From Bacteroidales bacterium UBA3743 (lineage in GTDB: Bacteria > Bacteroidota > Bacteroidia > Bacteroidales > Paludibacteraceae): a stretch of 42,421 bases of DNA. Both the position numbers and the translations under genes were made by a program. The stretch spans positions 7,333 to 49,753 of the forward strand of contig DFGT01000011.1 of assembly GCA_002371265.1 (NCBI GenBank), in the 5' to 3' direction. Each line of letters begins with the position of its first letter. The stretch's first letter is position 1. Positions 32,239 to 40,370 of this stretch are shown one piece after another. The notes beneath the pieces are model-generated. The model worked only from the letters and a program-made list of their open reading frames with translations, had not been told where the DNA came from and did no database searches.

Positions 32239-33891
32239 TTATTTCTTCTTTTTCTTCATCATCGCCTTCTTCTTTGCAAGTTTGGCTGCTTTGGCTGCCG
32301 CCGCCGCCTCAGCTGCTGCTTTCTCTGCCTCTTCAGCTTTCAGCACGTTGATCTTGTCTTGAAGTGGCTCGAAGTAGTATTCTTCTGCCTGGAAGAAACA
32401 AGCCTTGCAGTTGGATGCCTCAATCTCTTTCTTGATCTGTTCTGCGATTGGCTCCTTCTCTTTTGGATCGCCCTCAAGCAGTTTCTCACACTTGCCTTTG
32501 AACACTTTGTCGAAATATGCCTCCTCGTAGCGGTCTTTCAGGTCGGACACGTTAGTCTCCCACTTTGTGTCTTCCACCAATGCCTCAGCACTGTTGATGG
32601 CGTTGAAGTTGGCGATTATCTTCTCTGTCGACGAGATTGTGTCCGCGTCTTTCTCCATCACCATCACATAGACGAGTTTTTCGATTCTGTCGAGCTCTTT
32701 GCCATCTTTCAGATTGTTTTTGGCTGCTGCCTGCACATCGTTGTAGTGAGACTTGAATCTGTTTTCATATAGGAACTCTTTCTTCAGGTTTTTCATCATG
32801 ATTGTGTTGAGCAGCTCGGAGTAGTTGTAGATGATAGCGGATGGATTGATGTTTGTCATTCCTTTTGCCTTGTTCTCCTTGTAGCTCTTCACTTCCTTGT
32901 CTAAAGCAAGGTATTCTTTCAAAAGCTCATTCAGATCATCTTCCTGAGTGAAGACGTCGTCGCTGATAAGATGCGCGGCATGCAGGTTACGTGTCTTCAC
33001 GATTCTGTCGTCGACGTAAGAGTCGTTGATCTGGTTAGGCTTGCGCACACTTGGTTTGTGGCTGCTCTTATAGTTGACAGCCACGATGATAGGGGCAGTC
33101 TTGTTAGCGACATTCTTTCTGATAGTGGCGTAGTCGATGTTCGCATTGTCGTCGACGCATTTCTTCAAAGCCGCGTTAGAGAAATTACGTTCGATGTCCT
33201 GATTGCTTGGGGCAAACTGGTATAGGCAGATTGAGTAGACTTTGCGGTCGACGTCAAGTTCGTTGAAAAGCGAAACTGTGGAATTGAACACATACTGACG
33301 CTCTTTGGTCTTGCTTTCAAGAAGTTTGCCATACTCCTCCGACACTTTGTTCATAGCCGAGTAGTCGTTGTTGACCTTGCCGACGTTGGAAAGCTGGCGG
33401 CACACGAAATCAGTGATACGTTGTGGTTGCTCCACATTTATAGCCTCAGCGTAGAATTTCATCTCCACAGGGTTGGTGCCGAATGCGTTTAGCGGGATAT
33501 TGTCTGCGATTCGGATTTTGCCCTGAGTGTTTGCCTTGTTGACAGACAACTCTTTGTTTACAAGCTCCACCGTCAAATTATAGAGAGGATATCTCACATC
33601 TTGGGCGACGGTAGTGCTTGTCATTTGGCCGGAGATGAAAACGTTTTTGATTTTGTCTTTTTCCTTACGGCTAGTGTAAATTGTCTCAAGCTGACCTTTG
33701 AAAGCTTCGGGGTTAAGGAGGTATATGTCGGTAGTCAGCATTAGCCAGCCATCTTCAGCGGAAAATTTCTGTTCGCCTTTGATTTCTCCGATCTGTTCGC
33801 ATTTTAGTGTCAGTTGCTGCTCTTGCGCATTGGAAACGACTGCGCAGAACATATATGAAAGCGCTACAATCGCTGTCTTTATTTTTTTCAT
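32239..33891 (-). CDS. Exported protein of unknown function with Lys/Ala-rich C-terminal tail
   Basis: A 550-residue protein. It begins with a signal peptide (MKKIKTAIVALSYMFCAVVSNAQ). The middle has no domain I recognise and is rich in Asp, Asn and Lys, with mixed strands (residues 25-180) then helices. The end is a long helix, rich in Ala, Glu and Lys, passing into a pure Lys/Met run (KKKAMMKKKKK). Such a tail may bind nucleic acid, anionic polysaccharide or peptidoglycan; this is inference. It is transcribed alone, with a TATTTTTG box about 40 nt upstream. Its codon choice (AAG, ATC, GTC) resembles the core genes, so it is probably resident rather than recently gained. Confidence 0.65.
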   Translation of the reverse strand: MKKIKTAIVALSYMFCAVVSNAQEQQLTLKCEQIGEIKGEQKFSAEDGWLMLTTDIYLLNPEAFKGQLETIYTSRKEKDKIKNVFISGQMTSTTVAQDVRYPLYNLTVELVNKELSVNKANTQGKIRIADNIPLNAFGTNPVEMKFYAEAINVEQPQRITDFVCRQLSNVGKVNNDYSAMNKVSEEYGKLLESKTKERQYVFNSTVSLFNELDVDRKVYSICLYQFAPSNQDIERNFSNAALKKCVDDNANIDYATIRKNVANKTAPIIVAVNYKSSHKPSVRKPNQINDSYVDDRIVKTRNLHAAHLISDDVFTQEDDLNELLKEYLALDKEVKSYKENKAKGMTNINPSAIIYNYSELLNTIMMKNLKKEFLYENRFKSHYNDVQAAAKNNLKDGKELDRIEKLVYVMVMEKDADTISSTEKIIANFNAINSAEALVEDTKWETNVSDLKDRYEEAYFDKVFKGKCEKLLEGDPKEKEPIAEQIKKEIEASNCKACFFQAEEYYFEPLQDKINVLKAEEAEKAAAEAAAAAKAAKLAKKKAMMKKKKK

Positions 33892-33930
33892 CTGATTTTA
33901 TTTTTGAAAGTTCACGATTCTTTGTTTCAA

Positions 33931-33938
33931 CAAAAATA
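33931..33938 (-). promoter_or_regulatory. Minus-7 box of the Lys/Ala-tail protein gene
   Basis: TATTTTTG on the minus strand, 39 nt before the start codon. No minus-33 TTG at standard distance. The 356-bp gap 33892-34247 otherwise contains only the korA promoter and no gene. Confidence 0.5.
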
Positions 33939-34173
33939 AGAATAAAAACTGAAACGTGAAAAAGAACGATGTTAATAATGAAAAAGATTCTTTATGCAGT
34001 AAAGCGGTATAAACAGTGGAGGACAATGCCGTCGCACCTCTAACGACCGATTATTGCCTATTATTTGACAAAGTTTTATGACTAATTTGCCAAAAGGAAG
34101 TCTATTGTTCGCATAAATATGCCAAAATGAGGATATTGGGGTGCATTAAACTGAAATAATATTCATAATATTT

Positions 34174-34202
34174 TTGAATTGCTTACATTTTGACTAACTT
34201 TG
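34174..34202 (+). promoter_or_regulatory. korAB promoter
   Basis: TTG (34174-34176), 18 nt, then TAACTTTG (34195-34202), a full Bacteroidota-type promoter. The leader to the korA ATG is about 40 nt. Confidence 0.65.
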
Positions 34203-34247
34203 CACGCTGAAGGTAGAAATTTGAAAAAAATAAAGTAACTAAATAAT

Positions 34248-36101
34248 ATGGCAGACAACTTGAAAGTAGAAGAATTGGATCAAGTGGTGGTTCGATTCTC
34301 AGGCGACTCCGGAGACGGAATGCAGCTTGCTGGAAATATTTTTTCCACTATCTCGGCCACTGTAGGTAATGGTATTTGTACATTCCCTGACTACCCAGCA
34401 GATATTCGTGCCCCACAGGGTTCTTTGACTGGTGTATCTGGATTCCAGGTAAGTATCGCAGCAGATAAGGCCTTCACTCCTGGAGACAAGTGTGATGTTT
34501 TGGTAGCAATGAACCCTGCAGCCCTAAAGACTCAGTATAAGTTCTGTAAGCCAACATCATCTATCATCATCGACGTCGACAGCTTCAAGAAAGCGGATCT
34601 AGAGAAAGCTCAGTTTGAGGCGACAGACGCAGCTGGAGCAATTGCAGAGATGGGCATCAAGCAGGATGTGATCGAGGTTCCTGTAACATCAATGGTAAAG
34701 GATGTGCTTGCTGATTCAGGTATGGATCCAAAGGCTATGCTTAAGTGTAGAAATATGCTTGCTCTTGGTCTTGTTTGCTACATCTTCAACCGTGATCTAT
34801 CTATCGCAGAGAAGTTCCTTCGCGAAAAATTCGCTAAGAAGCCAGCTATTGCGGAGAACAACATCAAGGTTATCCACGCAGGTTACGACTTCGGTGCCAA
34901 CACACATGCATCAGTAAGCCATACATATAATGTAGTGTCAAAGCAGACTCCTGCAAAGAAGGGTCGCTACATGGACATCAACGGAAACAAGGCAACTGCA
35001 TACGGTCTTATCGCTGCAGCAGAGAAGGCAGGTCTTCGCCTATACCTTGGTTCTTACCCTATCACTCCAGCAACAGATGTTCTTCACGAACTTTCAAAGC
35101 ACAAGTCTCTTGGTGTGACAACAGTTCAGTGTGAGGATGAGATCGCTGGATGTGCGTCAGCTCTTGGAGCTTCATTCGCAGGTGCTCTTGGAGTGACTTC
35201 AACATCAGGTCCTGGTATCTGTTTGAAGAGTGAGGCTATGAACCTTGCAGTTATCATGGAACTTCCATTGGTTGTCATCGACGTACAGCGTGGTGGTCCT
35301 GCAACAGGTCTTCCAACAAAGTCGGAGCAGACAGACCTTCTACAATGTTTGTTCGGACGTAACGGAGAGACTCCAATGCCAGTCATCGCTGCTACAAGCC
35401 CAGCAGACTGTTTCGAATCTGCTTACGCTGCATGTAAGATCGCTCTTGAGCACATGACTCCAGTCGTATTCATGAGTGACGCATATATCGCAAACGGTTC
35501 AGAGGCATTCAAGCTTCCTAACCTAGCTGAGTATCCAGCAATCAACCCTCCATACGTTCCTGAATCATTGAAGGGAACATGGACTCCATACATGAGAGAT
35601 GAGAGAGACGTAAGATACTGGGCTGTTCCAGGTCGTGAGGGATTCGCACACATCCTTGGTGGTCTTGAGAAGGACAGCAAGACAGGTGCTATCTCAACAA
35701 ATCCAGAGAACCACGATTTGATGTGCCGTCTACGTCAGAGCAAGATAGATAAGATCCAAGTTCCAGATGTAGAGGTAGAGGGCGACAAGGATGATGCTGA
35801 TCTTTTGATCGTAGGCTTCGGTGGCACTTACGGACACCTACACGCAGCTATGGATGAGATGCGTGCTGCAGGAAAGAAGGTTGCTCTTGCACACTTCCGT
35901 TACATCAACCCATTGCCAAAGAACACAGCTGAGGTGATGAAGAAGTACAAGAAGGTAGTTGTAGCTGAGCAGAACCTTGGTCAGTTCGCTGCATTCCTTC
36001 GTATGAAGGTTGACGGTTTCGCACCAGCACAGTTCAATGAGGTTAAGGGTCAGCCATTCGTAGTTAGCGAGTTGGTTGCCGCATTTAATAAATTAATCTA
36101 A
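34248..36101 (+). CDS. korA: 2-oxoacid:acceptor oxidoreductase, fused gamma-alpha subunit (KorA)
   Basis: A 617-residue cytosolic subunit of the 2-oxoglutarate:ferredoxin oxidoreductase type, which converts 2-oxoglutarate and CoA to succinyl-CoA and CO2 with reduced ferredoxin (or the reverse). Residues 1-195 are the gamma domain (VVRFSGDSGDGMQLAGNIFS). The alpha domain starts near 235 (GNKATAYGLIAAAEKAGL) and carries YPITPATDVLHEL, QCEDEIAGCASALGASFAGA and TSTSGPG. This gamma-alpha fusion is the usual KorA form. korB follows after 71 nt. Lys is nearly always AAG and codon use is strongly biased, as expected for a highly expressed catabolic enzyme. Substrate is assigned by likeness; other 2-oxoacids are possible. 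Confidence 0.92.
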   Translation: MADNLKVEELDQVVVRFSGDSGDGMQLAGNIFSTISATVGNGICTFPDYPADIRAPQGSLTGVSGFQVSIAADKAFTPGDKCDVLVAMNPAALKTQYKFCKPTSSIIIDVDSFKKADLEKAQFEATDAAGAIAEMGIKQDVIEVPVTSMVKDVLADSGMDPKAMLKCRNMLALGLVCYIFNRDLSIAEKFLREKFAKKPAIAENNIKVIHAGYDFGANTHASVSHTYNVVSKQTPAKKGRYMDINGNKATAYGLIAAAEKAGLRLYLGSYPITPATDVLHELSKHKSLGVTTVQCEDEIAGCASALGASFAGALGVTSTSGPGICLKSEAMNLAVIMELPLVVIDVQRGGPATGLPTKSEQTDLLQCLFGRNGETPMPVIAATSPADCFESAYAACKIALEHMTPVVFMSDAYIANGSEAFKLPNLAEYPAINPPYVPESLKGTWTPYMRDERDVRYWAVPGREGFAHILGGLEKDSKTGAISTNPENHDLMCRLRQSKIDKIQVPDVEVEGDKDDADLLIVGFGGTYGHLHAAMDEMRAAGKKVALAHFRYINPLPKNTAEVMKKYKKVVVAEQNLGQFAAFLRMKVDGFAPAQFNEVKGQPFVVSELVAAFNKLI

Positions 36102-36105
36102 TTAA

Positions 36106-36139
36106 TTAAGAATTAATGGGAAGAAAAATTAATTCTTAA
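36106..36139 (+). other. Hairpin between korA and korB
   Basis: A perfect 12-bp stem, TTAAGAATTAAT with ATTAATTCTTAA, has a 10-nt loop. Two further partial copies of TTAATTCTTAA follow at 36133-36155. It is AT-only except for one G-C pair and has no T run; it may be a processing site or set the korA/korB ratio. Confidence 0.5.
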
Positions 36140-36172
36140 CTCTTAATTCTTAACTTTTAATTTAGTAAAAAA

Positions 36173-37168
36173 ATGAGCGAATACACAGCTAAAGATTATA
36201 AGAAAGGACAGCCACGTTGGTGTCCAGGATGCGGTGACCACTTCTTCTTGGCGTCGCTTCACAAGGCAATGGCAGAGATTGGCGTTGCTCCACATAATGT
36301 CGCAGTTATCTCTGGTATCGGATGTTCAAGCCGTTTGCCACACTATATGGCTACTTACGGTATGAATACAATCCACGGTCGTGCCGCTGCAATCGCAACA
36401 GGATGTAAGGTTTCTAACCCTAACCTAAGCGTATGGCAGATAAGTGGCGACGGTGATGGTCTTGCAATCGGTGGTAACCACTTCATCCACGCCAACCGTC
36501 GTAACATCGACCTAAAGATGATCCTTCTTAACAACCGTATCTATGGTTTGACTAAGGGTCAGTATTCACCAACTTCACCAAGAGGTTTCGTCAGCAAGTC
36601 GTCTCCTTACGGTACAGTTGAGGATCCATTCCGTCCTGCTGAGCTTTGCTTCGGTGCAAGAGGTCACTTCTTCGCACGCGCAGTTGCCACAGACGCTGAG
36701 GGTACAGTGAATATTCTTAAGTCAGCTCACGCTCACAAGGGTGCGGCTGTTTGTGAGATCCTTCAGAACTGTGTCATCTTCAACGATGGTACACACGAGG
36801 CAGTTTACACTAAGGAAGGTCGCGCAAAGAACGCTATCTACTTGAAGCATGGAGAGAAGATGGTATTCGGAGAGAATAACGAGTTCGGTCTTGTTCAGGA
36901 AGGTTTCGGTGTTAAGGTTGTGACTATTGGTCAGGACGGATACACAATGGACGATGTTCTTGTCCACGATGCACACTGCGAGGACAACACACTTCAGCTA
37001 AAGCTTGCTATGATGGAGTATCCGGTAGCATTAGGTGTTATCCGTGATGTTGAGGCTCCAACTTACGACGATGCAGTAAACGCACAGATCGAGGAGGTTA
37101 AGGCAGCTAAGAAGTACCACAACTTCGCAGAGCTTCTTGAGACTAACGACACTTGGGAGGTTAAGTAA
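36173..37168 (+). CDS. korB: 2-oxoacid:acceptor oxidoreductase beta subunit (KorB)
   Basis: A 331-residue thiamine diphosphate-binding subunit. The Cys motif WCPGCGDH, a third Cys in GIGCSSRLPHY and a later Cys (CEILQNC) are placed to hold the [4Fe-4S] cluster. The ThDP-magnesium motif is SGDGDGLAIGGNHFIHANRRN followed by LNNRIYGLTKGQYSPTS. It forms the enzyme together with KorA. Codon bias is as in korA. The gene ends in a terminator hairpin whose sequence is found again beyond the next gene pair. Confidence 0.93.
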   Translation: MSEYTAKDYKKGQPRWCPGCGDHFFLASLHKAMAEIGVAPHNVAVISGIGCSSRLPHYMATYGMNTIHGRAAAIATGCKVSNPNLSVWQISGDGDGLAIGGNHFIHANRRNIDLKMILLNNRIYGLTKGQYSPTSPRGFVSKSSPYGTVEDPFRPAELCFGARGHFFARAVATDAEGTVNILKSAHAHKGAAVCEILQNCVIFNDGTHEAVYTKEGRAKNAIYLKHGEKMVFGENNEFGLVQEGFGVKVVTIGQDGYTMDDVLVHDAHCEDNTLQLKLAMMEYPVALGVIRDVEAPTYDDAVNAQIEEVKAAKKYHNFAELLETNDTWEVK

Positions 37169-37184
37169 TTAACTGACTGATATA

Positions 37185-37236
37185 GTTTCAGAATATGAAC
37201 GGATGGGTATAATTATACTCATCCGTTTGTTATTTA
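37185..37236 (+). repeat. korB terminator hairpin, left copy of a 52-bp direct repeat
   Basis: AACGGATG and CATCCGTT flank a GTATAATTATAC core, giving an almost perfect palindrome. This 52-bp segment recurs at 38127-38178 with two differences in the first 8 bp. The T-tract (TTTGTTATTT) is moderate. Confidence 0.9.
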
Positions 37237-37256
37237 CAACCAATTGTATATCTTTG
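37227..37256 (+). promoter_or_regulatory. Promoter of the small-protein/GNAT pair, overlapping the terminator repeat
   Basis: TTG (37227-37229), 19 nt, then TATCTTTG (37249-37256). The minus-33 element is inside the right end of the korB terminator repeat, so cassette and repeat are physically joined. Confidence 0.65.
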
Positions 37257-37303
37257 CAATGAATTTATAATTTAATAGTAATAAATACAAAAAAATAGTA
37301 ATT

Positions 37304-37483
37304 ATGGCAATCGCAATTAGACCGATACCGGTTCTTAAGGGTACCACGGCAGAACGATTTGAGGAAATGGTGGAAAACAACAAGCGAGTTGCATTTACTG
37401 TTATTCCAGACAATATGCGTCAGGCAGTTCATGCAATGCAAGAGAGATCTAGAAATGTTGTTATCAAAATGCCAAAGCGTTAA
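37304..37483 (+). CDS. 59-residue small protein, putative antitoxin of the GNAT partner
   Basis: ATG 37304 begins 59 codons: MAIAIRPIPVLKGTTAERFE, then a helix with EEMVENNKR and a basic end (VVIKMPKR). The opening PxPVLxGxxAxxF pattern resembles small proteins encoded before PIN or GNAT toxins. It stops one base before the GNAT start codon, a spacing typical of coupled toxin-antitoxin pairs. No ribbon-helix-helix motif is obvious, unlike the DUF1778 antitoxins of TacT-type toxins. Assignment as antitoxin is inference from size, order and spacing. Confidence 0.6.
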   Translation: MAIAIRPIPVLKGTTAERFEEMVENNKRVAFTVIPDNMRQAVHAMQERSRNVVIKMPKR

Positions 37484-37484
37484 T

Positions 37485-38126
37485 ATGTCCAGTTATCCGT
37501 ATGATATCAATGAGCAATGTTTGATTGTTCGACTTACACCAGAATTGGCAACATTGCCTTTTGAATGTGGAAATACTGATGGTGATAAGGATTTAGAGGA
37601 CTTTTTCCACAATCAGGCGATACATTTTTCTAAAGAAAGACTAGGTCAGACTTATTGTTTGATAGATAATAATGGGGAAGTAGCAGAGCTTGTGGCTTTT
37701 TTTACTGTGTCTAATGATAGTATAAAGACTACTTTTATACCTAAGAAAGCGGTAAATAAGATAGAACGAAAAATTCCAGGGCGAAAACATCTTCATACAT
37801 ATCCTGCAGTACTTTTAGGAAGACTTGGCGTAAATAAGAAGTATCAGGGACGAGAATATTTTATCGGTCAGCAAATAATCAACTACATAAAGATTTGGTT
37901 TTCTGAAGATGATAACAAAACTGGTTGTCGTTTTCTTGTCGTTGGTGCTTATAACAAGCAAAATGTACTTGATTTTTATGAACGAAATAAGTTCAAATTT
38001 CTATATGCAGATGAGGAGACGGAACGTACAGAACAACATATTCCAAATGATGCCGAAACTATTTATACGCGTCATATGTTTCTAGATTTGCTTCATACTG
38101 AGGTCCTTATTAGACCTATTGTATAA
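37485..38126 (+). CDS. GNAT-family acetyltransferase, putative toxin
   Basis: A 213-residue GNAT protein. The acetyl-CoA-binding region is VLLGRLGVNKKYQGREYFIG, with a slightly altered Q/R-x-x-G-x-G/A loop. C-terminal VVGAYNKQNVLDFYERNKFKFL matches the last strands and helix of the fold. The N-terminal part (LEDFFHNQAIHFSKERLGQTYCL, then GEVAELVAFFTVSN) resembles TacT-type toxins that acetylate aminoacyl-tRNA, though larger than TacT (about 160 residues). I start it at ATG 37485, one base after the small partner's stop. The toxic role is inferred; a resident housekeeping acetyltransferase is less likely given the flanking repeats. Confidence 0.75.
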   Translation: MSSYPYDINEQCLIVRLTPELATLPFECGNTDGDKDLEDFFHNQAIHFSKERLGQTYCLIDNNGEVAELVAFFTVSNDSIKTTFIPKKAVNKIERKIPGRKHLHTYPAVLLGRLGVNKKYQGREYFIGQQIINYIKIWFSEDDNKTGCRFLVVGAYNKQNVLDFYERNKFKFLYADEETERTEQHIPNDAETIYTRHMFLDLLHTEVLIRPIV

Positions 38127-38178
38127 GTTTTAGGATATGAACGGATGGGTATAATTATACTCATCCGTTTGTTATTTA
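38127..38178 (+). repeat. Right copy of the 52-bp korB terminator repeat
   Basis: 50 of 52 bases equal 37185-37236, including the full hairpin and the TTTGTTATTTA tail. It begins right after the GNAT stop codon and serves as its terminator. Confidence 0.9.
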
Positions 38179-38219
38179 ACGTAAATTCGACCAAATAAAA
38201 ATAGGAGTATGTCATAAAT

Positions 38220-38293
38220 GAGGATTGTTAAGGGCCCATGTTTGATTGATATTGGCCCTAACCCTTCCCCACGTGCGAGCCGTAGGCGAGCAC
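38220..38293 (+). repeat. Dispersed two-hairpin repeat, copy 4
   Basis: Hairpin 1: GTTAAGGGCC / GGCCCTAAC with the bulged A but a longer loop (about 17 nt). Hairpin 2: GTGC-GA-GCC-GTA-GGC-GA-GCAC. It lies between the GNAT gene and the converging OmpA-like gene and continues into CCACAGAGACTC, similar to the tail of copy 2. Confidence 0.8.
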
Positions 38294-38385
38294 ATAAAAT
38301 TTAATAAAACCACAGAGACTCAAAGTTTACAGAGAAAGACTACGTCTTTTTGTGAGAAAAAGAGGTGAAAAATTCGTCAGAAATC

Positions 38386-38793
38386 TTATTTTTTGCTGAT
38401 AAACTTTATCTCAGCCCTTCTATTCCATTCATGTTCGGCTTCTGTCTTTGCATCTTTAATATATGGCTCGTGATTGCGTCTACCTACAGCAACAAGCATG
38501 GTGTCAGGAATGCAATAATTTTCAATTAGATATTGCCGAATGTACTCAGCTCGCTTAACGTCCAATTTTATACTATACATGTCACTTGCTCGCATATCTA
38601 AATGCCCAGAAATCTCAAACAGACTGTCGGGATATGATTTTATGAATTCCGCAAGTTCATCAAACTGAGCTTCATATTCAGGTCTCATTGGAGAATTAAA
38701 GTTAAAGAAATATAGACACCATTTGAATCCATCCTCGGCAAAAGTGGGGAAGGAGAGTGTCAGTGCTAATATGATTGTGAGTACGTATTTCAT
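38386..38793 (-). CDS. OmpA-like domain protein (second of tandem pair)
   Basis: A 135-residue exported protein: signal peptide MKYVLTIILALTLSFPTFA, then a single OmpA C-terminal-type domain. The peptidoglycan-binding features are present: ISGHLDMRASDMYSIKLDVK with the conserved Asp, RAEYIRQYLI, and the C-terminal NRRAEIKF Arg pair. There is no barrel and no lipobox, so it should be free in the periplasm. It is a close copy of the gene at 38801-39205 (7 nt apart). Confidence 0.85.
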   Translation of the reverse strand: MKYVLTIILALTLSFPTFAEDGFKWCLYFFNFNSPMRPEYEAQFDELAEFIKSYPDSLFEISGHLDMRASDMYSIKLDVKRAEYIRQYLIENYCIPDTMLVAVGRRNHEPYIKDAKTEAEHEWNRRAEIKFISKK

Positions 38794-38800
38794 GTTTATA

Positions 38801-39205
38801 TTACTCTTTCATTATGATTCTAATCTCTACTCTTCTATTCAACTCATGTTCCGTCTCATTTTTTGCTCCCTTGATATATGGCTCATGTTTGCCTTTTCCT
38901 ACAGAGATAAGCATTGATCCAGGAATACCATATTTGTCTATCAGGAGACCTCGAATGTAGTCAGCTCTTTCTTTGTCAATTTTTATACTATATTTGTCAC
39001 TTGCTCGCTCATCTAAATGTCCAGAAATCTCGAACAGACTGTCGGGATATGATTTTATGAATTCCGCAAGTTCATCAAACTGAGCCTCGATAGGTTCGTA
39101 GGAATCGCTGTGATTAAAGCCGTACAGACACCATCTGAACCCAACCTGGGCATGAGTGGGGAGGGCGAGTGCCAGTGCCAATATGATGGAAGTAAATAGT
39201 TTCAT
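38801..39205 (-). CDS. OmpA-like domain protein (first of tandem pair)
   Basis: A 134-residue exported protein with signal peptide MKLFTSIILALALALPTHAQ and one OmpA-like domain (ISGHLDERASDKYSIKIDKE, RADYIRGLLID, ELNRRVEIRI). I chose ATG 39205 rather than an in-frame ATG seven codons upstream because only this gives a proper signal peptide start. About 60 nt around 39020-39085 are almost identical to the sister gene, showing a recent tandem duplication. Function probably cell-wall attachment or sensing. Confidence 0.85.
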   Translation of the reverse strand: MKLFTSIILALALALPTHAQVGFRWCLYGFNHSDSYEPIEAQFDELAEFIKSYPDSLFEISGHLDERASDKYSIKIDKERADYIRGLLIDKYGIPGSMLISVGKGKHEPYIKGAKNETEHELNRRVEIRIIMKE

Positions 39206-39267
39206 ATCTGTATGGTTTTGGTTCAAATTTAGAAAATAATTGTTAATTATGCATTAAGCATTATGAA

Positions 39268-40173
39268 TTAATTAAATAGGCTGTCCATCTTCAGCCTCAA
39301 TAATTGGGTTTCGCAAAGAAGTTTGATAAATTCTTTTGCAGAACGTTTGAAATAGGAATTTTTCAGGATCAGGAATGCACCCTCCATTGTGTTTCCGGCG
39401 ACGTCGATAGGAACTGCCACAACATCCGGCCTTGTCTTGGTGGAAAGCCCGGACAAAATGGATATCATTTCTCCATACGATACAAGCATCAGTATTGGTG
39501 TGATTTCATTGATCACAATTTTGGGCTTTAGTTCGACGGGGTTTGTCTTCAACACTCTGTCGATCATATTGCGCGCCTGTGTTCCCTCTGCCGGAAGAAT
39601 AAGCGGATGTTCAGCAATCTCTTCTAATGTGATGCTTCTTTTTTTGGCCAGGACGTGGTCTTTGGCAACTATCGCGCAGAGTTTGTCTTCAAACAGATTG
39701 TGAGACTCTATCTGCTCGGCGATGGTCTCTGGCTTGAATGCAAGCATGACATCGATCTCCTTGCGGAAAAGCATATTCTGCAATTCGTCGTTTGTCTTAT
39801 AGAATATGTTGAGCTTTATATTGGGGAATTTTTTCACAAAGATATTTAGCGTGTCCGACGTCAGAATGCGAAACGAGTGTGTCACTCCTATATTAAGTGT
39901 CCCGCATTTCATATTCATAAGGTCATTCATCTTGTAGACGCAATTGTCAGCATCTTCTATTGTTCTCTTGGCATACGGAAGCAATGCGTCTCCTGCTTCT
40001 GTCAATCCCACATTGTGATTGTCTCTATGAAACAGAGCCGCCCCAAGTTCATCTTCCAATTTCTTCAAACTCTGAGAAAGGGCACTTTGCGTAGTGTAAA
40101 GTTCTTTTGCTGCCAACGAAAAATTGCAAGTCTCTGCAATTTTGACGAATGCTCTCAATTGTCTTAGTTCCAT
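39268..40173 (-). CDS. LysR-family transcriptional regulator
   Basis: A 301-residue regulator. The N-terminal winged HTH reads MELRQLRAFVKIAETCNFSL, AAKELYTTQSALSQSLKKLE and LFHRDNHNVGLTEAGDALL. The ligand-binding domain follows from about 90. The Cys pair of OxyR is absent, so it is not a peroxide sensor of that kind. I chose ATG 40173 because a minus-7 box lies just upstream at 40204-40197, inside the longer in-frame extension to 40221. It is divergent from the AspT/YidE-type transporter gene and probably controls it; its effector is unknown. Confidence 0.9.
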   Translation of the reverse strand: MELRQLRAFVKIAETCNFSLAAKELYTTQSALSQSLKKLEDELGAALFHRDNHNVGLTEAGDALLPYAKRTIEDADNCVYKMNDLMNMKCGTLNIGVTHSFRILTSDTLNIFVKKFPNIKLNIFYKTNDELQNMLFRKEIDVMLAFKPETIAEQIESHNLFEDKLCAIVAKDHVLAKKRSITLEEIAEHPLILPAEGTQARNMIDRVLKTNPVELKPKIVINEITPILMLVSYGEMISILSGLSTKTRPDVVAVPIDVAGNTMEGAFLILKNSYFKRSAKEFIKLLCETQLLRLKMDSLFN

Positions 40174-40196
40174 GTCATCTAATAATCTTCGGATTG

Positions 40197-40204
40197 CAAA
40201 TTTA
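40197..40204 (-). promoter_or_regulatory. Minus-7 box of the LysR gene
   Basis: TAAATTTG on the minus strand, 23 nt before ATG 40173; it decides the start codon since upstream ATGs would not be on the transcript. Confidence 0.5.
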
Positions 40205-40348
40205 GTGCTTTTCATATTCATTGTGTTTATTGTGTGTATTAAATCTGCTAATTGTGGCTATTAGATAAAAATATCATCAGTGAGTTTTGCTTATTACACC
40301 TATCAATAAAACTCATAACAAAATCTGAAATCGCATCCAAAACGGCTC

Positions 40349-40356
40349 TACTTTTG
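40349..40356 (+). promoter_or_regulatory. Minus-7 box for the leader / small ORF / transporter unit
   Basis: TACTTTTG matches TAnnTTTG. It predicts a long leader of about 270 nt before the transporter ATG (40632). No TTG at minus-33; an activator such as the divergent LysR protein may substitute. Confidence 0.5.
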
Positions 40357-40370
40357 CAAACGTTGGTTCA

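Noticed and set aside
34030..34140. Sigma-54-like motif on the minus strand (TTGGCATATTTATGC)
   Set aside because: GG and GC are 9, not 10, bases apart, and a better TAnnTTTG box stands closer to the gene at 33891.
7334..38293. CRISPR array
   Set aside because: The repeats are kilobases apart and not regularly spaced; no cas genes are present.
39268..40173. OxyR assignment for the LysR regulator
   Set aside because: The paired redox cysteines of OxyR are not present in the effector domain.
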